Assembly: GCA_000727475.1 (NCBI GenBank) | Contig: KL647307.1 | Span: 740,542 to 804,541 of the forward strand | Reading direction: 5' to 3' | Length of the DNA stretch: 64,000 nt | Source of the DNA: Sarcocystis neurona | Taxonomy: Eukaryota > Apicomplexa > Conoidasida > Eucoccidiorida > Sarcocystidae | In this document: positions 49,416 to 62,100 of the stretch, piece by piece | Layout: each line of letters begins with the position of its first letter | How positions within the stretch are numbered: the first letter of the stretch is position 1 | Program-made: the position numbers and the translations under genes | The notes under the pieces: generated by a model | Told to the model about the DNA's origin: nothing | The model's input: only the letters and a program-made list of their open reading frames with translations | The model's database searches: none

Positions 49416-50138
49416 TGTTTTCCTCAAGTACAGAAAAGCAGACGTCTTCATCAGAAGCTGTCGCTGCGTCTGGTTGCCGAGACGGCGCCTTCGCCCGTGT
49501 TCGTTCATCTCTCGCTCTCTGATCGCATAAAAACTTCTTTCTCGCAGAAAAATTTTTTCTTCTCTTTCTCTCTGGCAGGGTTCGCTGGCCGCATGCAGTT
49601 TCCCCTTCTCCTCCACGGGGAAAGACGGAGTTTTCTTCTCTCTGTTCTTCTTCTTTTTCTCTTTCGCTCTCTCTGTCTCTGGCTGATCCCCCAGGGGGAC
49701 TGTTTCCATTTCTCTCACGTTGACAGCGAAAAGTAGATTAACTCAGCCTATCAGCGGCTCCTAAAATCAGACTCGCACGTGCCACACGTTTTTTCCGCAT
49801 GCGCACAGAGCCCCTTCTGCGTACTTACCATACGCAACTGCGTAGACACCTGCCGCCAGCATTAGCGACAGCTCTGTGTGTGCCAACATCTCTACATTTA
49901 GCGTGGGAGAGAGACGGAGCCGCCAAAAGAAAATGCATGAGACACGAAGACTGACAGGGAGAGACACACACACACACACACACAAAACGGGAGACGGGGA
50001 GAGACCGAGTCACAGAAGGGAGACACTGGCAGAGAGACAGAGAGAGAGAGTGGAAAAGAAGAGAAAAATTGGCTCGGGGAAGCATACTGCTTTAAGGCTG
50101 CGCTGCTGCAAAATGTGACGGAGAACTCTCTGTCCGTG

Positions 50139-50681
50139 TCAACTTTCATCGTTGCGAGCGTTCTGCTCCTCCTCCTCCCCCTCTGCTGCTGGTGCCGCTC
50201 CAGCAGTTCTTTCTCCTGTTTCTGCACCTCCTGCTCCTGCTGCAGCCCCTGCCGGTTCTTCTTCTTCTTCGTCTTCGTCGTCGTCTCCTTCTTCTCGTCT
50301 ACGTTGCTGCTGCTGCTGCTGCGTCTCAGGGAGGAACGGAGCCGCGCGCCAGTGTACCCACACCCCGTCAAGCGGGTCACTTGCCGCCGAGACCTGCCGT
50401 ACTTCAACTGGCGCTGCATCGGAGATAAAACCCTGAGCGGAGCGCATGTCAAAAAGAAGTTTTTAAATACAAAAAAACCTAATTAAATCTCCACCTATTC
50501 GACTACGTATCTTCTCAGCAATCCCTATCTACACATATATATATACACACATATGGACAGGTGTATATGCAGTACTCACAGCACCTCCAAGGGCGCGCTC
50601 CAGCCAAGGTTCCACCTCAGCAAGTAAGTACAAATCCCGCTTATACATATATATACATATGTATATACACATATATGTACG

Positions 50682-50712
<31 letters not shown>

Positions 50713-53137
50713 CAAGACAAGTTTTACCTCAACAAACACAGTTCCCGCTTATACACATATATATGTACGTGTATACACGCACACGTATGTCTAAATCTTC
50801 CACAATCTACACATGATCGATGTATCACTGTCCTTCGATCTGTGCGGATGGGCATACACACATACATAGGCATGTGTACGAAGTTTGTCTTCGTATCTCC
50901 CTCTCTTTCTTTCTCTGTCTTCATAAATGCATGCCCTGAGTAGCACCCTGTCCATAAAACTCCCGCGTTCATATGCACGCCCCTCCACCTTCTACGAGGA
51001 ACGCGTTCACGAGCGGCCGATAAACTTCAAACATACGAGGATTCGTAACAGCGGCACCACGGCTGGCTACATACGCTGAGAATTTACAGAGGGAGAAGAG
51101 CTACGCCGCACCCACGTTCGTCGTTTGACACAAAATTGCAGCGTCCCATCCTGCTGCGTGCGTCTTATTGAGGCGAGACACAGCAAGACGCGCAATCACA
51201 CAGAAAGACATACAAAAATATATATATGTTCCTCTATATAGTGCTGCACTGGTATCTATATACGTCTGCATATATGTGTGTATATATGGATATGAGAACC
51301 ACACATCAAGACACACACAAATACGTGTATGTTCGTTTATATTGCGTTGTCTTTATATATGTATGTGTGTATATATGTGCATATGTATGTATATCTTCCT
51401 CTATATACTGTTGTATTTGTATCTATCTATGTGTGAATTAATGTATACATGAATATGTTTGTGTATGTTCCTATGTTTTCGTGTATATATATATATGCGT
51501 CTGGTTACGTTCGTGGTTATATACCTATTTATTAGAACATATGAATACATGTATATATTACTACGTACACGTCTCTCTGTGAATGAAATCATATGTGACA
51601 TGTCCGGCAGCATTGCCGAAGAGCGTCCCACGGCGTTCGCAGGAGAGCAGGTAGAAAGTAAGGATGAAGAAGTCACCGCTGATCCTGCGGAAGCTTTGCT
51701 CCGCGTATGTGACTGCCACGTCAGCAGCCGACCTGCTGGCAGGTCTTCTTTTTCCCGAGTAATACGCCAGACATGAAGCAGGTTGGGCCCTCGCCAGCAA
51801 AGTCTCACGAAGACGTTCTATCAAAGAAAAGCCCCTTCTCCCCCCTCCAGCGCCATCCTCCCACATACACGGCAGCTTCTCTCCGCATGCAACCACCGTC
51901 CGCGCAGAAGAAAATCGAGCAGTCCACAGACGAAGGCCAGAAGCCGCGCCCGCCACGCGCGCGTGGCACACGGCTTGGCAGAGCGACGGACAGACGCACA
52001 TGCAAATTCTACACTTCTGAGAAGTGTAGACCAACCCCCTCCCCACACACGTAGCAGCACGGCGCCCGCATGGACAGGAGCTGCTGCGAGTCCGCAAGCC
52101 AAGAAATTCCTTATTTACAGCTGGGGTTGCAAGTGGGAAAAAAATGCATGCGACACATTGGCGCGCATGCAGGGACGTATATACACAGAGGTGACAGCAG
52201 CAGCAAATTCTCCTGACATGTAGCCACGCATGAGAGACAGCGGCCGGACAGCACGCCCCTACGACGTAGGCGTAACAGTGACCGTGCTGCTTGCACGACT
52301 CAATTTTTGCGGTGAAGACGCTGCTCGACACAGAGCTTGGGAAGCTCAGAAGACGAACAAACCTGTCTCTAGGAGGTGGTACAAGCTGCGTCTCAATATA
52401 AACGTGCAGCGAAAGAGAAACGAGGAAGCGCGCGCGGCGCTGCAGACGCCATACCCACACAGAAATATCAAGAACCGCAGCAGCAGACAGACGTCTCCTC
52501 CTCTCCCCCGCTTGGCTCTCGAAATGCAGACGCTGGAGAAGTTATCCCACGCAGCAACCCCGTCTGGTTGCTGCCGAAGGGCAAGAGACGAACTGCGCCG
52601 CAGAAAACGACCTGCTGTTGCAGAGACTTTTACGCCGCTCGCAGGTGTCGTGTCGGGCACATGCAGCAGCACCAGATGAAGCAGCAGCACACAGAGCAAC
52701 AGCAGCAGCGCAGTGGAGGCAGCAGCAGCGGCAGATGCAGGAGCAGACGGAGCAACACCAGCAGCAGCAGCAGACGCGACAGCAGCAACAGCGCAGCGGA
52801 TCCAGCTGCACCAGGTGCGGCAGCAGCAGCAGCGCAGCGGAAGCAACAGCAGCAGATGCTGGAGCAGCAGCAGATGCTGGAGCAGCAGCAGGGGAGGGAC
52901 GAGACGCCATGCGACGAGCAGCAGAAATAGCAGGGAAATAGTAGTAGGACGGAAGGCGAAAAAAAAGCGAAAATACCTGCTCTATCCAGCTCTGATAGTA
53001 CAGAGACGTGTAGGGGCCGTGAATATTCTTGTCCTGGGGGTTCTGCAGCCAGCGAAACTGCCACAGCGCGTCTGCTGCTCCACTAACGCCTTGCCGGGCT
53101 GGCGAACGCGCAGCACACACAGCAGCAGCAGAATATT

Positions 53138-53169
<32 letters not shown>

Positions 53170-56100
53170 GACATACAACAGCAACGGGGGCGTCTCTCCC
53201 CTCCAACAGCAGCAGCGGCGTCTTCCCCCCGTCCAACAGCAGCAGCAGCGCCCACACGGCAGCAGCATCTCGCCCCGCCACAGCAGCAGCAGCAGCACTT
53301 CTTCCACGGCAGCAGCCATGTCCGACGGAAAGCAGCAGGAGCCGCACGGCCCACACAACAGCAGCAGAAGCATCTCAAGCACAGCGGCGGCTCAGAACGC
53401 AGAGCAGCAGTAGCACCTGCGGCAAAGAAGCTTCCTAAAGGGCAGGGCCAACAGCAACAGAAGAAACAGGAGCGGTGCCGCAGCGAGGCACAAGCAGCAG
53501 CAAGACTGCCATCTGCACGTGCAGCCGCTTCTACGTTGCAGCAGCAGCAGCATCCGCGCTGCAGCAGCAGCAGTCGCAGCATCCGCGCAGCAGCAGCAGC
53601 AGCATCCGCGGTGCAGCAGCAGCAGCAGTAGCAACGGCATCCGCGCTGCAGCAGCAGCAGCAGCCACGGCATCCGCGGTGCAGCAGCAGCAGCAGCAGTA
53701 GCAACGGCATCCGCGCTGCAGCAGCAGCAGCAGCCACGGCATCCGCGCTGCAGCAGCAGCAGCATCCGCGGTGCAGCAGCAGCAGCAGTAGCAACGGCAT
53801 CCGCGCTGCAGCAGCAGCAGCAGCCACGGCATCCGCGCTGCAGCGGCAGCAGCAACGGCATCCGCGCTGCGGCAGCAGCAGCAGCAACACGATCCGCCCT
53901 GCAGCAGCAGCAGTAGCAGTAGGAGCATCATCCGCGCTTCAACAGCAGCAGCAGCATCATCCGCGCCGCAACAGCAGCAGCAGCATCATCCGCGCTGCAA
54001 CAGCAGCAGCAGCATCATCCGCGCTGCAACATCATCCGCGCTGCAGCAGCAGCAGCATCCACGCTGCAGTAGCAGCAGCACCACTGCTGTCCTCCTTGCG
54101 ACGTATGTGAAGCGCCTCACCGCTGCGAAGTCGACACCATCATCTACAAGTTGTACTAAGAACAAACGGGACGAGTGTCATTGCGAATTTGATGTGGCTG
54201 TGTGGGAGGACACACATATGAATCTATATACGCAACGACGCAGTGGGGTACGACTTAGATAAAGCATGCAGATATATCTGCAGGTAATCTGCACACGTAC
54301 ATATATACCCATGTAATACTTGTATGCACTCGGAAACAAAGAGGGACAGACAGACAAAGACATATACATAAACGTACTTCCAACACTTTCAGCGTACCCG
54401 CACACACAGATATGTACACATATACATGCACATAAGAGTATAAAGAGATACATATATATATATATATATATGTATATGTGTATATGTGTATATACAGGCG
54501 TACAAAGTTACGTAGATGAAGGTCCACATACATGTATATACATACAGACGCGCGTAGACAAATGTGTATATACAGATAGATGTATACATGTGTAGGTAGG
54601 CATATAAACGTATATGTGAAGAGACTCATATATATAAACGTCTACCCATATTATATCTGTAAGGGCGTCATAGAGAGGCATACAAATGAAACGACGTTGG
54701 AGCTGCAGTTGAGGCATGGGACGTGTGCCTCACCAGAAGCGTCCTGCGATGATGCGTCGTGAAGGCCGTCAGCGGCAGAGAAGTTGTCACTTGCTGCTCC
54801 TGCTGCTGCTGTTTCCCCGCGAAGTTCTTCATCTATTTCTTCTCTCTTCATATAATATACGTCTGCAGGCAGAAGAGCAACGTCGTCCACATATATCTAA
54901 GAGTAAATGTCCACCCTTGCAACAGAGAGAATGAAGAAGTATAGACACACACACACACATAGACACACACACATAGACACAGACATACACATAGACACAG
55001 AGACGCACCTGCGAAGAGAGGGGAGAAAATATGAGATGCGGAGACGGAGAAGCAGAATAAGGAAGAGAGAGAATGCACGGGAAGAGAGGGAGACACAGCG
55101 AAGCAACGGAAGGGAGGGAGACGGCGAGACGGGAAGGAAGAAAAGGAAGGGAGAGCGGGGGTAGCAGAGGAGGAGACAGCAGATGAGGAGACGGCAGAAG
55201 AGGAGACGGCAGAGGAGGAGACAGCAGAGGAAGAGACGGCAGAGGAGGAGACGGCAGACGAAAAGACATGAAGAAGGAGACGGCGGAGGCGGAGACAGCA
55301 GAGGAAGAGACAGCAGAGGAGGAAGGCGAGAGAGGAAACGCTGCCAGCAGGTGAGGACGACCCGCTTACTACCTGTCCGCAGCAATGCTTGAAACATGTG
55401 GACTTCTGTACACGTATACATACACACACACGCGAACACCTATATTTTTACATATGCGTGTACTACACGTATACGTATACATACATATATAAATATGCAC
55501 ATATATATATATACGTATGAGCCATTCTAGCTGTATGTATATATATACATATATGAATAGAGAGGTAGATTTAGAGATACACGTACATTCATACATGGGC
55601 AGTGCGACAGACGTGTACACAGAAGCACCCCCGGACCTTCTCTTCAGGGTAACCAGGTTCTGTTATAGTGGGCAGAGTAAAATATCTACAAGTAAATAAA
55701 GATAACGAGTCATGAACTTCTATATACATATATATATATGTAGATGTGTGTATGTATGTATATATACGTATATATATGTATACACCTGTATACACAGATC
55801 CACACGTATGTAGATTTAAAGCGACACGCGATGATAACTGCTGTCGTTAGGTTCGTTGGTCTCAAGCACAAATGCTTGTTGCTGACGTATATGTACGTGT
55901 ACGCCTATCTATATATACATATATACACATACATATATATATATATATAGGTCGATATAGATATAGATCTATATAGATATACGTAGCTACAGATAGATAT
56001 AGATACAAATATAGACAGATACAGATATAGATATAGAAGGATACAGAGATAGATAGATATAGATAAATAGATATAGGTATGGACAGATACACAGACAGAT

Positions 56101-59100
56101 ATACGCATAGACGAATATATGTAGATATAGGCAGATACAGATATAGACATACATATCAATAGATACAGATATAGATATAGATTGATAAAGATACAGATGG
56201 ATATAGATAGACACACACACAGATAGACAGAGATACAGACAGATGGATAGATGTACATAGATGTAGAGTAGGTAGAGAGATATAGATAGGCAGAGACAGA
56301 TATAGATAGAGACATAGATAGATAGATATAGAGAGAAAAAGATAGACAGAGACAGGCACATGTAGACACATGGACACAAACACCTAGGTAGACAAAAATT
56401 GATAACTAGACAGAAATACGTGTACATAGATGTACACAGAGATCCACACATGTATATATAAGAGATTTATAATACTGCGCATCACACGTGGTTCGCTTGG
56501 TCATTCTCTCTCTTTCTCTTGCTGATGAAGAAGTTACTTTTTCCAGCATTCATCAAGTCCGCACAGATGTCCGTGATGGAGTCGAAAAGTTGCATTTCGG
56601 CAAGTGACATGCGTCCGGTCTTCAGCAGCTGTTTCTCCGCTGCAGGCTCCTGTCGACTTCTTCCTTTCTGGCGCTGGCGCGCAGCAGCAGCAGCTGCAGC
56701 AGCAGCGTAGAACTGCTGCTGCTCTTCTCTCTCCTCTCCTGCAGGGCCGCACACAGCAGTAGCGGCGGCTTCTTTCTCGTTCTCCTCTTTCTCTCCGTCC
56801 TCGGCAGCTCCCGCCGCGTCACGGCGCTCAACAATACCAGCAGCAACACGTCCTTTTGCTGCTGCAGCCTCGGTCTCCCCTGGCGACGACGCTGCTGCTC
56901 CTTGGGATGAATCAACGGGGAAATCTGCTGCTGCTGTTGCTTCTTCTCCGGGAGGACAGACCGATGGTGTCGCACCAACAGGAGCAGCACCAGGCGAAGA
57001 CGCGGCGACAGCGGCAGCAGCAGATGCAGCAGCACCAGCAGCAGTGTCAGCAGCCGACTGTCGACAGCCACCGGAGGCAGACGACGCGGGACCAGCAGCA
57101 GCAGGTGAAGGGGGGACGGAAGAAGCGGCAGCGGCAGATGCAGAAACAGCAGCAGCAGGTTCAAGAGCCGCAGAGGCGGACGCAGTAGCAGTTGGAGCGG
57201 CAACAGCAGCTGGAGCAGCAGCAGGAGCAGAAGCAGCAGCAGGAGCAACAGCAGCAGCAGGAGCAGTAGCAGTAGCAGGGGCAGCAGCAGCTCGCTGTGC
57301 AGCTTCTCGTTTCACCCGACGCAGCGCTGCTGTTGGGGTCTCCCCGGGACGTAGCAAAGCCACGAGTTTTTGGAGCTGCTGTTGAATATTGACAGGCGTA
57401 TCTTCTTCTTCGCTCTCGCCTTTCCGGCTCCGTTTTCTATCTGTTTCTTCTCGCGCCAGCCGCGCCCTCTCTCTCTCCTCTTCGCTCTGCAGCACGGCGA
57501 AGAGCAGCAAAAGCAGCAGAAATTCTACAAGCGAAAAACGTGTCCCGCGGCACAAACCAGAAACAGCCGAAGGCAAAGAAGACGACGGCAAGGAAGAGAA
57601 CGAAGAAGAAGAAACGCCAAGACGAGTTCAGGGAGGACGCAACAAAAAGGGAAAACAGATGAAGACGATGAAAGAGAGGGGCCGGGGAAGAAGCAGAGAA
57701 AGGATGAGGAGGAGCAAAACAAAAAGAGAAAGCGGACTTCAAAGAAAAATAGAAAAAGAAAAGACGAGAAGGAGGCGCGCGTGGGACTACGTACAACAGC
57801 AGCAGCAACGAGCACAGCAGCAGCAGCAGCAGCAACGGCCGCAGCCCCGTCGCGCGGCGCAGCCGCAGAAATGCAGCACAGCGGGGAGAATCAAAGTTGG
57901 CGGAGGCAGCAGCAGCAGCCGGAGTTCGCCTCTCCGCATACACACACGTCGTTTTCTGCTGAGACGTCTGGCGCGCCGCAGCAGCAGCAGCAAAGACGGG
58001 GAGATACTTCCTCCTCACGTCGGCAGAGGATAAAACTGGCAATAACGAAGAGAAAGGCTTGTCAAAGAAAGTTGAGGATCTCATGAAGATGTGTCGTTGA
58101 CTCCGAGTAATCCTCCTCCCAGCAGCACACAAACGAAAAAAGGACAGTACGTCCTCTTCCTCCAGCACTCCGATCAACAGACGATCTAATACAACGGGTC
58201 ACATATAAATATTTACATATATATATATATTTATATATATATCTCTACACATATATTTGGATGAGACAGAATACATACATTTATACACAGGGGATGAGAT
58301 ACATATATATACATAAATATACATATATATACGACAGAGAACATTATGTGTGTAGGTGCGTGACGTACGTATGTACGTAATAATGTGTGTATGTTATGTA
58401 TGTATGTATGGATGTATGCTATGGATGTATGTATGTCATTTATGTATGTCAAGTACGTACGTATGTTATGGATGTATGTATGGTATGGATGTACGTATGT
58501 CATGTATGTATGTATGTGATGTGTGTACGTAGGTTGTGGATGTATATGTACGTATGTATATGTATATGTATGTACGTCACGTGTGTATGTAGGTTATGGA
58601 CGTATATGTACATATGAATATGTATATGTATGTATGCATGTATGTATGTATGTTATGGATCTATATGCATGTACGTATGTTGGACATTCTGTGTTTGATT
58701 TGCGGCAGATTTTCCTGCTGTAGATGTCGTCCTTTTTTCCTCCGTCTCTCTGTCTCTCTTCCTCTTTGCGGCAGGTGCTGTTATGGGCCCCAGGGGGGTC
58801 GGTCAGCAAACTCGGGCTGCGTTCGAGCTCCTGCCATATCACCCCGAAGACGAGAAGGAAAACTGCAGCAGCAGCAGCAGCACTTCCTTTCTTCACCCGT
58901 TGGGTGCCGTCGGTGTTCAACAGCAACTCCCGCAGAAATTGTCGAGAAGAGAAAGACGTGCACCAGACAGTCTCTGAGAAGCGGGAAGAAATATAACAAG
59001 CAGCAGGCGATCACCCCAGGACGTCTCTCGTATCGGTGTGCCTTCCCCATTCACGCAAAATTCTTTTCCCCCCCTTTTCTTGTTTCTCTCTTCTCTCTCT

Positions 59101-62100
59101 CTGCTCTGCACGCACATACACGCCTGGACATACAGCTGTCTCTATCTCTTTCTCCCAGAGAAAATACGCATATATACACATGTCTCCACATATATATTCA
59201 TATGCATGCACGCATACAGAGAATCGGTACAACACAGAGAGGCATGGACGTGTTTGTAGGTATATAGAACCTTTCTGCAGAGCACTGACGTATACGTATA
59301 TGAGAAAAGGGAGAAAATATTTGTAGAACTGATCCAAGCTCACCTTGAAGGATGTGGTCGAATCACCAGCGTCTACCGCGTCTAACCATCCGTCCTTTAC
59401 GACGTCCTCTTTGACTCTCCTCCACGTATAATTTCCCTCTTCATCGAAGCAACCCTCGGTCATTTCTCTCCGCATGTTGAACGGCTCAAACACGGTGCCC
59501 GCCTCGTCCTTCTGTAGCAGCAGCAGCCGCAGACCACCCACGTCCATCCCACACAACACAGCAGCACCTTCCGCATAGCAGCAACACCGGCATCACCGAG
59601 ATCCCGCCAGACAAGGCTGCGACAAAGAATAGAGGAAGAACACGCCGTGTATAACAGCTCACCTCGCAGCACCAATAGCAGCATTGCCCGCAGCAATAGC
59701 AGCACAGCAGCAGCAATAGCAGCGCAGCCAGCAGCAGCACCGCCGTACCCAGCAGCTGCTGTAGCGTAGTCAGCAGCAGTAGCGCAGCAGTAGGGCCCTA
59801 CCCAGCAGCAGTAGTAGGGTCGCCAGCAGCAGTAGTAGGGTCGCCAGCAGCAATGGCAGGGTAGTCAGCAGCAGTCGCAGCAGGTCTGGCTAGGCGTTTA
59901 CCCGGAGAAGCAGCAGCCATCGCAGCACCGACGGAAGTATCACGTCGTGTAGACGGGAAGGGTGGAAGCGGCAGCAGATGGAGGAAGGGCAGCAGCCGCA
60001 CGTTTGTGTGAAGCGACAGCAATGCGTCAGTCAGAAGTAGCGACACGACCGCAGCCAGAAGCAGGAAGTGAACAGCGAGAAGCAGCAGCAAGACCGCGTC
60101 AGGTAGTCGCAAGGACAACACTTTTCCGCCAGAAGCAGCAACAGCGGAGAGCGACAGGAAGAGGAGGAGGGGGAGACGGCACAGCACCAGGAGCGCGAAG
60201 TACGACCCGTCACAGACCCCTGCCACACGCAGCAGCTCCACCGGCAGAAACAGCAGCAGCCGTCAGTTTTCGTGAGGCGTTCGAGCGGAACCCCCTGCAA
60301 GAGCTCTCTCCCATCGCCAAGAAAAGAACATGCTGGGGGGGACTGCACAGACACACGTCTACACAAAACAGATGGCAATCACAGCCACGCAGCCTGCCCA
60401 CCCTCGTCCTCCTGCATAGGAACAAACGCACGTATACATATGTATAGATCGAGAGAAACACCAAGAGACACAGAAGCAGACAGACAGCGAAAGAGAAAGG
60501 CACACATAGACACATATATAGAGAGAGAGTGAAGGGACAACAGAGACAGACACACGTGTGGCGTTGTGTCCCGTGCGAAGGCACACCTATATATATGTGT
60601 GTGACACAGGAAAGGGAAAGAAAGCTAGATAGATGATATCCATGTATCTCATATAGTCAGAGAAAAAGAGCCGGGCCCGGGTATAAATTTCGACGGGATG
60701 TAAGGAGGTCCTACCTCCACCTCTGGGTCTGCCTCAGAAGCAGCGACGGCGGCAGCCCGAAGATTCGTCGTATCCATCTCGACGTCCTGCAGAACGTAGC
60801 CCGCCTGCTGCACTCCCATGGAAATTAACTTCTTCCGTCTTCGTATTCTCTCGACCTGCGGACAAACATGTCAGGGACGCGCGTACAGCAGCAGCAGCAG
60901 AAGCAGCGTTTGCCAAAAGCAGCAGCAGCAGCCGCACCATGCGGCCGTCCACGGCGTCGCGCACAGCAGACCCGCAGAGCAGCGCAGCCGAAGAAGAAGC
61001 TGCCACGCCAGTTGCAGTCAGCAGAGCAGCAGCCCAGCAGCAGCAGCAGGGGAAGTAATACGAACAGCAAACCAGCAGCAACACCAGCACCAGCCGATCA
61101 CGTGGCCGTCATACCCGCAGACCATGTACAGACGTATTTGTATCTATCTATCTATCTATATATTTATATATACGTAGACACAGAGGACTCTCCCTGTCTC
61201 TTCTATACTCTCTCTGTCTCTCTCGCTACGCTGTTACAAATGTATGCATATGATATATATGTGCGTTCACTCATAGATAGCTGTCTTTGTTCTTCCTTTC
61301 GCTGCTCCTCTCTTTCCCTCGCGACATACATCCCCATGTGTATATGTCTATATCTATCGACCTATCTATTTCTCTACCTATACATACATATATACATATA
61401 TGCAAACACATAGACAGCTCTCTCTCTTTTTCTGCTTCTATCTCTCCCTCTCTGTCTCTCTCGCTACATATATACACACGTATGTATATCTCTGTCAGTA
61501 TTTATATATATATATATCTTTCTCCCTCTGAGCATATGCATATATATATATATATAAATCTATCTCTTTCTCAGTATATATATATATATATATTCCCTTT
61601 TGTCTACGTATCTCTCTCTGCCTATGTAACTCTCCATGTCGCTCTCTTCCTCCGTATATATATATATATATATCCCTCTCCGTATATATACCTCTATATC
61701 TATTTCTCTATCTCCGTATACATATATATCTATATGGATCTCTCTATATACATACATCTCTGTATATGTATGTGCCTCTCCCTATCAACCTATCTCTCCC
61801 TATCTCTCTCTCTATATATCTTTATCTGTCTCTCTCTGTGTCTCTGTCTGTCTCTCTCTATATATACATTTATATAGACATATATATGTAAATTTCTCTA
61901 CCTCTGTCTATCTGTTTCATGTCTGTCTACCTCTCTTGCAGCCTCTACCACTCTCTCCATATTAATATATGCGTCTCTCTACCTATATGTCTCTCTCTAT
62001 ATATACGTATATATGTATCTCTTTCTATCTATGTTTCTTCGTTTCCCGCCCTCCCTCTGTCTCTCATATATATAGATGTGTAGAAGTAAATAGGTCAGTG

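Noticed and set aside
52542..53861. 439-codon minus-strand frame
   Set aside because: Cys/Leu/Ala repeats from the CAG minisatellite; only the 106-nt GYF exon (53082-52977) inside it is real.
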